Below are positions 1-6,876 of a DNA stretch of 9,687 bases, in pieces. The DNA lies in assembly GCA_903919215.1 (NCBI GenBank), contig CAIXHI010000476.1, positions 1 to 9,687 on the forward strand. The letters run 5' to 3'. The stretch's first letter is position 1, and each line of letters begins with the position of its first letter. The stretch is from an uncultured Acidimicrobiaceae bacterium. Its GTDB lineage: Bacteria > Actinomycetota > Acidimicrobiia > Acidimicrobiales > Ilumatobacteraceae. The position numbers were made by a program, and so were the translations under genes. The notes under the pieces are model-generated. The model searched no databases, was not told where the DNA came from, and saw only the letters and a list, made by a program, of their open reading frames with translations.

Positions 1-161
1 AGCACCTTGGTGGGCGGCTGCTGTGCGTCGCGTTCTCCGACGGCCTCGTTCGCGAACTCGACTTCAACCAGCCGACTGAACTGCCGCGGGTCGGATCGTC
101 GGCCCGAGGAGATTCGGTCGAACACCTCGACCGCCACGTGGCCGAAGAGGAACCGGGCCAT
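1..161 (-). CDS. Partial unidentified protein, runs off the left edge
   Basis: The minus strand below the FAD hydroxylase gene has an open frame that reaches the left window edge. It looks coding: acidic, hydrophobic and basic residues are mixed as in a soluble protein (MARFLFGHVAVEVFDRI near the chosen start), most third positions are G or C, and the other two minus frames look non-coding or stop early. The ATG at 161 is the first canonical start in this frame, but no ribosome binding site lies at a usable distance. The protein-like frame continues upstream without a stop to about 254, where it overlaps the stop of the hydroxylase gene, with no ATG, GTG or TTG there. The gene may use an unusual start, be a remnant, or contain a frameshift. 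I do not recognise the product. Its position makes it the last visible member of the aromatic operon. Confidence 0.45.
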   Translation of the reverse strand, partial: MARFLFGHVAVEVFDRISSGRRSDPRQFSRLVEVEFANEAVGERDAQQPPTKV

Positions 162-250
162 CTCCGGGGAGGCAGCGCCGATGGTTCCCAGATAGTCGTC
201 GAACAGTCGATCAAGCAGATCGGGGTCGGAGTCACGAACGAGGCGACCCG

Positions 251-1726
251 TCAGGCGCGCAGGTGCTGGCGCAGGCGGGTCACCAGTGCGGTCGCTCCGG
301 CCGCGTCGGCGGCGGTGCCGTAGACGAGGAAGTCGGGGCGGTGCAGCGCCCAGGTGACGCTGGCATCGGCGAACCAGGCCGCGTGGCGGGGGTCGGGGTC
401 GGGGAGGGCGACGATCCGTCCGCCGATCGACTCGAACCACTCGGCGGCCTCGGGCGCGACCGCGTCGGTGCCGACGGTGACCAGCCGGAAACCGGCGCCG
501 TGTACGTCGTCGAACGGGCGGCCGTCGACGATGCCCTGCACCGACAATCGACCGGCATGTGGAGTATCGGTCGCGAAGACGCCTTCGGTCGCGGCCGGGA
601 ACGGCGGCACCGGAGACAGTTCGTCGGTGACCATCGCCGCCATCGCGGCGTCGCGGGCAGCGGCCTCCTGCGGGTCGGGCACACAGATCACCATGCCAAG
701 GTCCATCGCGAACTCGAGCACCTGGCGGGCGGGCGCGATGCGCTCGGCGTCGTAGGCCTCCAGCAACGACTCGCTCGCCGCGCCGGCGAGCACGAGGTCG
801 AGCTTCCATGCCAGGTTGACGGCGTCGCGTGCTCCGGCGCAGAGGCCTTGGCCGGCGAACGGTGGCGTCTGGTGTGCCGCGTCGCCAGCGAGAAACACGC
901 GACCCTCGTGCCACGTCGGCGCGTACCGCGCGTGGAAGCGATAGATGGCGAAACGCTCCAGACGCGAGTTGTCCGGAGCGATGTCCCAGGGCGCGAGCAG
1001 CGCCCATGCCCGCTCCTCGGTGCAGAACGTCGCCGGGTCTTCGCCGGGCAGGAGCATGAACTCCCAGCGGCGCCGCCCGGGTCCACCGGACACCGCTGTT
1101 GTCGGGCGAGCGGGGTCGCACACCTGCAGGTTGACCGGGTCGTAGACCCGTGGCTCGTTGGGGATCAGGTCGACGACGAACCAGTCGTAGAAGTAGCCGA
1201 GGTCGATCAGCTCGATGCCCAGCAGGCCGCGCACCGTGCTGCGCGCCCCGTCGGCGCCGACGACGTAGCGAGCCGAGTGCTCGGCACCGTCCGTCGTTGC
1301 CACCACGACATGGTCTGTGTGCTGCTCGATGCTGCTCGCCTCCACACCGCGCACCAACTCCAGCCCGGGCAGCGAACGGGCGCGGCGCTCGAGCAGCGCC
1401 TCCAACTCGGGCTGGCAGAACATCGACGACAGCGGCCAGCCGGATGGCGCGTCGCCGACCAATCCGAAGCGCAGCAGGGTGGTGCCGGTGGCGTTGCGCC
1501 ACTCGTACACGTCGGCAGGTTCGATCATCGTGCGTAGTTCGTCGCCGATGCCGCACGACTGCAGGACGCGGCCGATCTCCGCGTCGAAGTGGACGGCCCG
1601 CGGCAACGGGTACGGGGCGGACCACTTCTCCAGCACCCGCACGCTGTGCCCGCGTTGCGCAAGCTGGATCGCGGTGATCAAACCGGTCGGGCCGGCGCCC
1701 ACGACGATGACATCGGTAGCGCTCAT
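251..1726 (-). CDS. FAD-dependent aromatic hydroxylase, MhpA/PheA-TfdB type
   Basis: This is a 491-aa flavoprotein monooxygenase that would hydroxylate a phenolic ring using NAD(P)H and O2, giving a catechol-type product in the cytoplasm. The N-terminal Rossmann fold has GAGPTG at residues 10-15 followed by an acidic strand end (LEK, 32-34). The DG motif (VVGADGARS) is at 155-163, and the GD motif for the FAD ribityl chain (FLAGDAAHQTPPFAGQG) is at 278-294. The stretch PRAVHFDAE near 42-50 is typical of 3-(3-hydroxyphenyl)propionate hydroxylases and relatives. Residues from about 370 to the end fit the C-terminal thioredoxin-like domain of this family, so the protein is full length. Its ATG lies 3 bases after the stop of the dioxygenase gene, which suggests translational coupling. 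The family assignment is firm; the substrate is unknown and need not be hydroxyphenylpropionate. Confidence 0.93.
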   Translation of the reverse strand: MSATDVIVVGAGPTGLITAIQLAQRGHSVRVLEKWSAPYPLPRAVHFDAEIGRVLQSCGIGDELRTMIEPADVYEWRNATGTTLLRFGLVGDAPSGWPLSSMFCQPELEALLERRARSLPGLELVRGVEASSIEQHTDHVVVATTDGAEHSARYVVGADGARSTVRGLLGIELIDLGYFYDWFVVDLIPNEPRVYDPVNLQVCDPARPTTAVSGGPGRRRWEFMLLPGEDPATFCTEERAWALLAPWDIAPDNSRLERFAIYRFHARYAPTWHEGRVFLAGDAAHQTPPFAGQGLCAGARDAVNLAWKLDLVLAGAASESLLEAYDAERIAPARQVLEFAMDLGMVICVPDPQEAAARDAAMAAMVTDELSPVPPFPAATEGVFATDTPHAGRLSVQGIVDGRPFDDVHGAGFRLVTVGTDAVAPEAAEWFESIGGRIVALPDPDPRHAAWFADASVTWALHRPDFLVYGTAADAAGATALVTRLRQHLRA

Positions 1727-1729
1727 CGT

Positions 1730-2620
1730 TCAGCCCATGCGGAGAGGTTGGTGGCCCCACACCGAGGCTCGGTCGTATGGGCGGTTGTCGTCCCAGTCCT
1801 CGGTGACGGTGCGCGCCCCGTGCCCGATCTCGACGGCGAAGCCGGCGGGGCTGGCGACGTAGAAGCTGAACATGCGGTCGTTGTCGTGCACCCCGAGGCC
1901 GTTGGGGATTGGTAGCGAGCTGGCCCAGGCGCGGTCGAAGGCCATGCCGACGTCGTCGCGCTGGTTCACCTCCAGCATCACGTGGTGCAGTCGCTGGGGC
2001 ATCTCGAACGGCGCGCGCACAAAGGCGAAGGTGTGGTGCCGCCCGTTGGCATGCAAGAACGCGACCTTGATGGTGAGGTCGGGCCCCATCGGCAGCTCGA
2101 TCCAGTCCGACTGGCGAAAGCCGAGCCCGTCGACAAGGAGGTGAACGGCCTCGTCGAACGCGTTGGTGGCGAGCGCGATGTGACCGAACCCGACTCCGTG
2201 CGTGTAGAACCCGCCCGGCACCAGCGGCGAGGCGAACGGTTGCTCCGCCCGCTGCAGCCCGAGCACCACTTCCAGCGTCATACCCCACGGCGCATCGACG
2301 CGGGCGAGCCGTTGCACGTGGCGGGCGGCGAGGTCGGCGGCGGTGCCTTCGGTGGTGGCGAACCCGGTCGCGGCGAGACCAGCGACGGCCTGCTCGAACG
2401 CAGCCTCGTCGACGGCTTCCACGCCCACCAGCACGGCGTCGTTGGCCGGGCCGGCGCTGACGATCAGCCGCTGCGCCTTGTCGTCGTTGCGCCAGGTGCG
2501 CGTGCCGTCGGCACCGGGTGCGCCGGGCACGAGCCCGACGATGTCAGTGAAGAACGAGTCGAGCGACGACGGGTCGGGGATTTCGACGCCAAGATAGGCG
2601 ATCTCGAGTTGGCCGAACAT
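1730..2620 (-). CDS. Type I extradiol ring-cleavage dioxygenase (VOC fold, BphC/HsaC-like)
   Basis: This 296-aa protein has two vicinal-oxygen-chelate domains, the size and layout of BphC- and HsaC-type catechol 2,3-dioxygenases, which cleave a catechol next to its hydroxyls using Fe(II) and O2. The catalytic half is complete. Metal ligands by alignment from memory are His147 (GFGHIAL), His213 (LHHVMLEV) and Glu264 (GFAVEIG). The second-shell catalytic His is His195 or His196 (GRHHTF), and the active-site Tyr is Tyr254 (SFYVASPAG). The N-terminal domain (about 5-120) is the degenerate structural copy, as usual. A GAGGT ribosome binding site lies 5 bases before the ATG. The gene lies 48 bases after the FAH-family gene and 3 bases before the hydroxylase, whose catechol product it would be expected to cleave. 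The substrate cannot be read from sequence. Confidence 0.93.
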   Translation of the reverse strand: MFGQLEIAYLGVEIPDPSSLDSFFTDIVGLVPGAPGADGTRTWRNDDKAQRLIVSAGPANDAVLVGVEAVDEAAFEQAVAGLAATGFATTEGTAADLAARHVQRLARVDAPWGMTLEVVLGLQRAEQPFASPLVPGGFYTHGVGFGHIALATNAFDEAVHLLVDGLGFRQSDWIELPMGPDLTIKVAFLHANGRHHTFAFVRAPFEMPQRLHHVMLEVNQRDDVGMAFDRAWASSLPIPNGLGVHDNDRMFSFYVASPAGFAVEIGHGARTVTEDWDDNRPYDRASVWGHQPLRMG

Positions 2621-2668
2621 GGAGTACCTCGCGGGCGTTGGGTGAGTGATGTGATGTGCGGTGCTGGG

Positions 2669-3496
2669 TCAGCGACAGTGGTTGCGGATGGTGCCGATGC
2701 CCTCGATCGACGACTCGAGGACATCGCCGGGGCGCAGGAAGCGCTGCGGCTTGCGGGCGCCGCCGACCCCCGATGGTGTGCCGGTGAAGATCACGTCGCC
2801 GGGCAGCATGGGCAGCACCGCCGACAGCTCGGCGATCAACTGCGACACGTTGAAGATCAGGTCGGACGTGCGCGAGTCCTGCATGCTCTCGCCCGACACC
2901 GAGCACCCGAGCGCGAGGTCGTCGGGGTTGGGCAGTTCGTCGGGGGTGACCAGCCAGGGGCCGATCGGCCCGTAGCCGCGCCGCGACTTGCCGAGCGAGA
3001 ACTGGGCGCCGGCGGCCACCTGCAGCGTGCGGTCGGAGATGTCCTGCCCGACGGCCAACCCGGCGACATGCGCCCACGCGTCGTCGACGGACACGCGGTC
3101 GGCGCGGGTGCCGATCACCACCACCAACTCCACTTCCCAGTCGACGGTCGTGCCGACGATCTCCACGTCGTCGAACGGGCCGGCGAGCGAGGTCGGGAAC
3201 TTGGTGAACGTCGCCGGTACGGACGGCAGTTTCATGCCCGACTCCTCGGCATGGCTCCGGTAGTTCAGACCGATGGCGAACACCTGGGCGGGCATCGGGA
3301 CCGGGTTGCGCAGCTCGCGCTCCACGAGTGGAGCGGTGCCGGTGGTGACACCGGCGGCGAACTCGACGAACGCCGGCCAGTCGGCAAGGACCGCCATCGG
3401 GTCGGGCCCAAAGCGTCCGTCGGAGACGGTGTACACATCGGCGATTTGGTCGGCGAGCACGATCGCGGCGCGGCCGCTGTGGTTGGCGAACTTCAT
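2669..3496 (-). CDS. Fumarylacetoacetate hydrolase (FAH) family protein
   Basis: This is a 275-aa single-domain FAH-family enzyme. Members hydrolyse, decarboxylate, hydrate or isomerise oxo-acids at the end of aromatic breakdown and need Mg2+ or Mn2+. Metal ligands are seen as Glu121 and Glu123 (DWEVEL) and Asp152 (GQDISDR), with Lys170 (LGKS) and the TGTPSGVG loop at 238-245. The family motif GLNYRSHAEE gives the likely catalytic His82-Glu84 pair. I start at ATG 3496 because GAGGGG lies 8 bases upstream. A GTG at 3505, adding three residues, touches that same site and is less likely. This is the first gene of the operon. Here it probably acts on the product made after ring cleavage, as an acylpyruvate hydrolase, decarboxylase or hydratase. 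The exact reaction is open, because this fold supports several. Confidence 0.92.
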   Translation of the reverse strand: MKFANHSGRAAIVLADQIADVYTVSDGRFGPDPMAVLADWPAFVEFAAGVTTGTAPLVERELRNPVPMPAQVFAIGLNYRSHAEESGMKLPSVPATFTKFPTSLAGPFDDVEIVGTTVDWEVELVVVIGTRADRVSVDDAWAHVAGLAVGQDISDRTLQVAAGAQFSLGKSRRGYGPIGPWLVTPDELPNPDDLALGCSVSGESMQDSRTSDLIFNVSQLIAELSAVLPMLPGDVIFTGTPSGVGGARKPQRFLRPGDVLESSIEGIGTIRNHCR

Positions 3497-3545
3497 GTCA
3501 GGCACCCCTCATCTCAGACACCCCATGGGCGCCCAGTGCGCCGCA

Positions 3546-3582
3546 ACAAGATTGTTTTATCAATTGATCAGACTCTTGTCCA
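3546..3582 (-). promoter_or_regulatory. Promoter of the aromatic operon with embedded palindromic operator
   Basis: Read on the minus strand, TGGACA (3582-3577, five of six matches to TTGACA) is followed after exactly 17 bases by TAAAAC (3559-3554, four of six to TATAAT). This would start transcription about 50 bases before the FAH-family ATG. The perfect palindrome ATCAATTGAT (3559-3568) covers the end of the -10 box and part of the spacer. The wider arms ACAAGA (3546-3551) and TCTTGT (3574-3579) are inverted around nearly the same centre. The block is strikingly AT-rich for this window and lies between the operon and the divergent TetR gene, where a TetR repressor normally binds. The promoter match is visible; the assignment as TetR operator is inference. 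Confidence 0.6.
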
Positions 3583-3604
3583 GTCTTCGTGCTTCAATGG
3601 CAGG

Positions 3605-4267
3605 GTGATCCAGCAGACGGCCCGCCACGGACGCGAGCGGGTGCACCGGGCGTCGTCCGATCCCACCCGCGAGCGGATCGTCGCCGCGGCGATCGACCTG
3701 TTCTCGGAGCGCTCGTTCGAGGGTGCGTCCACCCGCGAGCTAGCGGCGCGGGCCGGTGTGGCGCAGCCGCTGCTCAACTACCACTTTCGCTCGAAGGACG
3801 ACCTGTGGCGCGCCGCGGTCGACCAGCTGTTCGCGGAGATGACCCAGGCGCTCGACGTGCGGACCGCCGAAGTGGTCGCCGATGGCGACGTCGCCGGAGC
3901 GAAGGCCGTGATCCGCGAGTTCATCTGCTTCTCCGCCCGCCGCCCGCAACTGCACCGGATGATCACCCAGGAGTCCAAGGCCGACGGCCCGCGCATGGAC
4001 TACCTGGTCGACCGCCACGTACGCCCGGTCTACGAGCGCACGGCGCAGATCATGGGCACGTTGGTGAAGGCCGGCGCGGTGCCCGACATCCCGGTGGAAC
4101 ACCTCTACTACATCATCACCGGCGCCGGCCCGACGATGTTCGTGCACGGCCCCGAGTGCCGTCGCCTCACCTCGCTCGACCCCACGGACGACGCCGTCAT
4201 CCAGGCCCACGCCGACGCAGTGTGTTTGCTGCTGTTCGGCCCCCACGTCACCACGACCACGAAATGA
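3605..4267 (+). CDS. TetR-family transcriptional regulator
   Basis: This is a 220-aa one-component regulator. The N-terminal TetR DNA-binding domain covers residues 21-68 (TRERIVAAAIDLFSERSF onward), with the helix-turn-helix at about 42-61 (STRELAARAGVAQPLLNYHF). The F-x-G-x-S/T-x-R-x-[IL]-A spacing and the closing YHFRSKDDL are diagnostic. Residues 95-210 form the helical ligand-binding and dimer domain. I use GTG 3605 as the start; another GTG at 3641 would also keep the whole domain. The reading frame stays open far upstream, but that part is antisense to the operon and is not this gene. No good ribosome binding site is seen, so a leaderless or weakly translated message is possible. It is divergent from the aromatic operon and probably represses it, and perhaps itself, until a pathway compound binds. 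The ligand is unknown. Confidence 0.92.
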   Translation: MIQQTARHGRERVHRASSDPTRERIVAAAIDLFSERSFEGASTRELAARAGVAQPLLNYHFRSKDDLWRAAVDQLFAEMTQALDVRTAEVVADGDVAGAKAVIREFICFSARRPQLHRMITQESKADGPRMDYLVDRHVRPVYERTAQIMGTLVKAGAVPDIPVEHLYYIITGAGPTMFVHGPECRRLTSLDPTDDAVIQAHADAVCLLLFGPHVTTTTK

Positions 4268-4277
4268 GATCCGCGCC

Positions 4278-4835
4278 ATGACCCTGCTGCCACTGTCGGC
4301 CGAGCCGTTTCGCCTGCCGACCGACCGCGACATGCTGCCGTCCGAGCGCCGGCTGTTCGTCAACACGCACCGCACCTGTGTGCTCGGCTATGCCCGACGG
4401 AACGACGGGCCGGCCCAGTCGGTCGTCTACTACATCCCCACCGACACCGGTGAGCTGCTCATCGCCACCATGGCCACCCGCGCGAAGGCCAAGGCGGTCG
4501 AGCGTCTGCGCAAGGTCAGCGTGTTGGTGCTCGACGAGCAGTGGCCCGTCGGCTATCTGCAGGTGTACTGCGACGCCGTGGTGGAGCGCGAACCCGCGCT
4601 GGTCGTCGATGTGATGATGGCCGTCGCCGGGCGCATGTCCGGTCAGCCGCTGGGCGAGGAGGCCCGCCCGTTCCTCGAGCAGATGGCCAAGGATGAGGAC
4701 CGTGTCGTCCTGCGCTGCCAGCCCTACGCCACCTTCGCCACACCGCCGCGCCACCTGGCCAGCAACGACCAAGACGAGAAGGTCACGCACTGGCTGTCGG
4801 GCACGATCCCCTGGGATGCCGTCGACCCGACCTGA
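4278..4835 (+). CDS. PPOX-class split-barrel flavin/F420-binding protein
   Basis: This 185-aa protein resembles pyridoxamine-5'-phosphate-oxidase-like split barrels. The N-terminal half alternates strands (TCVLGYARRN, SVVYYIPTDTGELLIATM). It continues with ATRAKAKAVERLRKVSVLVLD at about 67-86, the typical helix-strand unit that follows the phosphate-binding region in these proteins. A second strand pair (GYLQVYCDAVVE, 92-103) and a helical C-terminal half follow. Actinobacteria have many such proteins, which bind FMN, F420 or haem and often reduce small unsaturated substrates. The gene starts 10 bases after the TetR stop, so the two are probably one transcript, and it may help process or detoxify the compound sensed. 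The Shine-Dalgarno sequence is weak (GAGATC). The family call is fairly secure; cofactor and substrate are not known. Confidence 0.75.
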   Translation: MTLLPLSAEPFRLPTDRDMLPSERRLFVNTHRTCVLGYARRNDGPAQSVVYYIPTDTGELLIATMATRAKAKAVERLRKVSVLVLDEQWPVGYLQVYCDAVVEREPALVVDVMMAVAGRMSGQPLGEEARPFLEQMAKDEDRVVLRCQPYATFATPPRHLASNDQDEKVTHWLSGTIPWDAVDPT

Positions 4836-5025
4836 GTTATGCGGCCAGCAGCGCCGCTCCAGCTGCCGGGAGGAGCTGCTGGTTCTGGCGGGGACGAAGG
4901 TGTTCAGGGCGGCCCGGTTCACACGCGCCCCATCGGGATGTTGGCCCGACGGGGATGGGTCTAACTGGGCCTGACGAGCCGCGTTGCTTAACGACCTTGG
5001 CGCCGCACGATGCGCTCCGCTGCGC
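4836..5025. other. Non-coding spacer before hipBA
   Basis: Apart from the possible hairpin at its left end I see no supported gene, RNA or mobile element here. Open frames on either strand are antisense or unanchored: no ribosome binding site, no family motif, atypical composition. A frame running into hipB from 4984 is open but lacks a start signal. A degraded gene cannot be excluded by eye. Confidence 0.4.
4845..4882 (+). terminator. Weak hairpin after the regulator transcript
   Basis: CCAGCAGC (4845-4852) and GCTGCTGG (4875-4882) form an 8-bp perfect stem around a 22-base loop, 9 bases after the stop of the split-barrel gene. Two further G-U pairs can extend the base. There is no run of T after it, so intrinsic termination is uncertain; it may only mark the end of the transcript. 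Confidence 0.25.
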
Positions 5026-5065
5026 AATAGAACGTCTATTACAGCTCTAATCTGCGTTGTAACGC
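5026..5065 (+). promoter_or_regulatory. Probable hipBA promoter and operator
   Basis: An AT-rich patch just upstream of hipB holds two inverted repeats: AATAGA-ACG-TCTATT (5026-5040) and GCGTT-GT-AACGC (5054-5065). TCTAAT at 5046-5051 matches five of six bases of a -10 box, though no convincing -35 lies 16-18 bases before it. HipB-type antitoxins repress their own operon by binding inverted repeats near the promoter, so the first repeat is the best operator candidate. The repeats are seen directly; their role is inferred. Confidence 0.45.
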
Positions 5066-5094
5066 ACTACACTGCGTCGTCGGAGGTGGACGTT

Positions 5095-5436
5095 ATGGCC
5101 AAGCGCATGATCACACTCACCCGCCCGAGCGCCGACGCGCTCGCCGTCCTCGGGCAGCAACTCCACGAGGCTCGCCTGGACAAGGGATGGACAGTCATCG
5201 ACACCGCCGGCCGGTTGGGCGTCGACCCTCGCACGGTACGGGCCATCGAACACGGCTCGCCGACCGTCACGATCGGCACGGTGTTCAACGCCGCGTTCCT
5301 CCTCGGCGTGAACCTGTTCGGGCTCGATTCGCAGGCACTGGCCGAAGCGCGCCGGCGCGGCGAGGACACGCTCGCACTGCTCCCCAGCAGGGTGCGCCAG
5401 ACGAGGAGGGACCGGTTCGATGGCATCGACTTCTGA
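5095..5436 (+). CDS. hipB: HipB-like XRE-family antitoxin
   Basis: This is a 113-aa DNA-binding protein with an XRE/Cro-type helix-turn-helix at about residues 14-70. It reads LGQQLHEARLDKGWTVIDTA, then LGVDPRTVRAIEHG as the recognition region, and a closing helix that ends in LFGL. The C-terminal tail (80-113) is rich in Arg and ends RFDGIDF. The role inferred from family and neighbour is antitoxin: it would bind and restrain the HipA kinase and repress the operon. I start at ATG 5095 because GGAGG (5082-5086) lies 8 bases upstream; the in-frame extension to 4984 would cross the promoter repeats. Its last 17 bases overlap the start of hipA, the usual tight coupling of these pairs. Confidence 0.88.
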   Translation: MAKRMITLTRPSADALAVLGQQLHEARLDKGWTVIDTAGRLGVDPRTVRAIEHGSPTVTIGTVFNAAFLLGVNLFGLDSQALAEARRRGEDTLALLPSRVRQTRRDRFDGIDF

Positions 5437-6721
5437 CGGGCCCCGCAGGGCGTACGTCTGGGTGTGGCTTCCCGGGCACACCGGGCCGGTGTTCGCAGGT
5501 GCGCTCGAGCTCAGGAAGCGCCAGACGGTGCGTTCCCGATCCGCACAGGGTGGCGGACCCTTCGATTTCGCGTACAGCCCTGCGTATCTCGAGCGTCCCG
5601 ACGCAATCAGCCTGTACACGCCCGAACTGCCACTCGAGGGAGGCTGGCAGGAACCCGGCGAGGAACGGTCGATGGCCGGGTGCTTGCGCGACGGCAGCCC
5701 GGACTCATGGGGTCAGCGCGTCATCGACAACCGCCTGTTCGCCAGGCGCGGGCCCACCACGGGCGGCGTCGATGTCGATGACCTGACCTACCTGCTGGAG
5801 TCGGGCTCCAACCGGATCGGTGCGTTGGACTTCCAGACCAGCCACACCACCTACGTCCCCCGACAGACCACTGCGACGCTCGACGAACTGCACCAGGCCG
5901 CCCAGGCATTGGAGGACGGCACGCTGACAGCCGAACTCGCGGTAGCGCTCACGCAAGGCACCGCCGTCGGTGGCGCACGACCGAAAGTGATCGTCGCCGG
6001 CGACGACGGCCGCGAGTACATCGCCAAACTGTCGCTCTCGACCGACCCGTACCCGATCGTGAAAGCCGAGGCGGTCGGCATGGAACTCGCCCGCCGTGTC
6101 GGGATCCCCGTGCCCCACACCGAAATCGTTCGATCGTTGGGCCGCGATGTCCTGCTCGTCGAACGATTCGACCGGCCCGGCGACAAGACCCGACGCATGA
6201 TCGTGTCGGCGCTGACCCTGCTCGGCTTCTCCGACTTCCTCGGCGCCCGCTGGTCGAGCTACCCCGAACTACTCGACACACTTCACCAGCTCGCGGCACC
6301 GGGAGCCGGCGGCCTTGGGCGCGCGCTGCTCGAGCGAATCATCCTCAACATCCTCATCGGCAACACCGACGACCAGGCCCGCAACCATGCCGTGTTCTGG
6401 GACGGCCAGCACGTGGAACTCACCCCGGCCTACGACCTGTGCCCACAGCTGCGGACAGCTCGGGAAGCGAACCAGGCGATGGACATCGGCCGCGCTGCGT
6501 CGCCGATGGTGCAAGGAACCCGCGCCAGCAACCGCTCGACCATCATCGCGGCCGCAGCCGACTACGGCGTGACGCCCGCCGAGGCTGCCGACATGTTCGA
6601 CCGTCAGGTGCACATCATCCGGACCCAATGGGACGACGCCGTCGCTGTTGCCGAGCTCACACGGCGCGAGGCCGACCTGCTCTACGAACGCCAAGTCGTC
6701 AACGCCTACGCATTGACCTGA
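5420..6721 (+). CDS. hipA: HipA-family serine/threonine kinase toxin
   Basis: This is a full-length 433-aa HipA. The N-terminal subdomain (about 11-140) has the family stretches GCLRDGSPDSWGQRVIDNRL (88-107) and ESGSNRIGALDF (127-138). The kinase core has the Gly-rich loop VGGARPK (183-189), ATP-binding Lys203 (YIAKLS), VERFDR (247-252), catalytic Asp317 and Asn322 in IGNTDDQARNH, and metal-binding Asp339 in TPAYDLCP. E. coli HipA phosphorylates glutamyl-tRNA synthetase and so halts translation; the target here is unknown. Where E. coli HipA has autophosphorylated Ser150, and relatives often have Ser-Ser, this loop reads GTAVGG: Ala182, with Thr181 beside it. The usual His of the TDDH catalytic motif is Gln319. 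GAGGAGGG (5403-5410) lies 9 bases before the ATG, inside hipB. The kinase fold looks intact, but regulation by autophosphorylation may differ. Confidence 0.93.
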   Translation: MASTSDGPRRAYVWVWLPGHTGPVFAGALELRKRQTVRSRSAQGGGPFDFAYSPAYLERPDAISLYTPELPLEGGWQEPGEERSMAGCLRDGSPDSWGQRVIDNRLFARRGPTTGGVDVDDLTYLLESGSNRIGALDFQTSHTTYVPRQTTATLDELHQAAQALEDGTLTAELAVALTQGTAVGGARPKVIVAGDDGREYIAKLSLSTDPYPIVKAEAVGMELARRVGIPVPHTEIVRSLGRDVLLVERFDRPGDKTRRMIVSALTLLGFSDFLGARWSSYPELLDTLHQLAAPGAGGLGRALLERIILNILIGNTDDQARNHAVFWDGQHVELTPAYDLCPQLRTAREANQAMDIGRAASPMVQGTRASNRSTIIAAAADYGVTPAEAADMFDRQVHIIRTQWDDAVAVAELTRREADLLYERQVVNAYALT

Positions 6722-6790
6722 GCGCTCAACCTGGCGGGGATCGACACAGCAACGGGGTGCACGAAGTCCACTCGGGCAGGCCAGCAGATA

Positions 6791-6824
6791 TCGAACAGTT
6801 GTCCCGTGCTTACGTGATGTTCGA
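6791..6824. terminator. Inverted repeat in the convergent gap after hipA
   Basis: TCGAACA (6791-6797) and TGTTCGA (6818-6824) are perfect 7-bp inverted arms around a 20-base loop, lying between the ends of two converging genes. A bidirectional transcription end is plausible, but the loop is long and there is no T-run. The half-sites also resemble those of the actinobacterial LexA box, though the spacing is wrong for it. Confidence 0.3.
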
Positions 6825-6876
6825 CATGGGTCATTGCGGTGTCCGCCGACCGCCGTCGTTCAACGCGACGCGCAGC

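Noticed and set aside
263..1537. 424-codon plus-strand frame opposite the FAD hydroxylase
   Set aside because: It is a shadow frame of a GC-rich gene: no domain, no ribosome binding site, and odd Gly, Arg and Val-rich composition.
1982..3604. Very long plus-strand open frame running into the TetR gene
   Set aside because: It is antisense to the dioxygenase and FAH genes, which have complete catalytic motifs. Only the part from about 3605 encodes a recognisable domain.
4248..5027. 259-codon minus-strand frame across the split-barrel gene and spacer
   Set aside because: It is mostly antisense to a recognised gene, with no family motif. The part in the spacer did not resemble a transposase or integrase I could support.
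6791..6824. LexA (SOS) box
   Set aside because: Half-sites TCGAAC and GTTCGA are present, but they lie over 20 bases apart instead of about 4, and the site is between gene ends rather than upstream of a gene.
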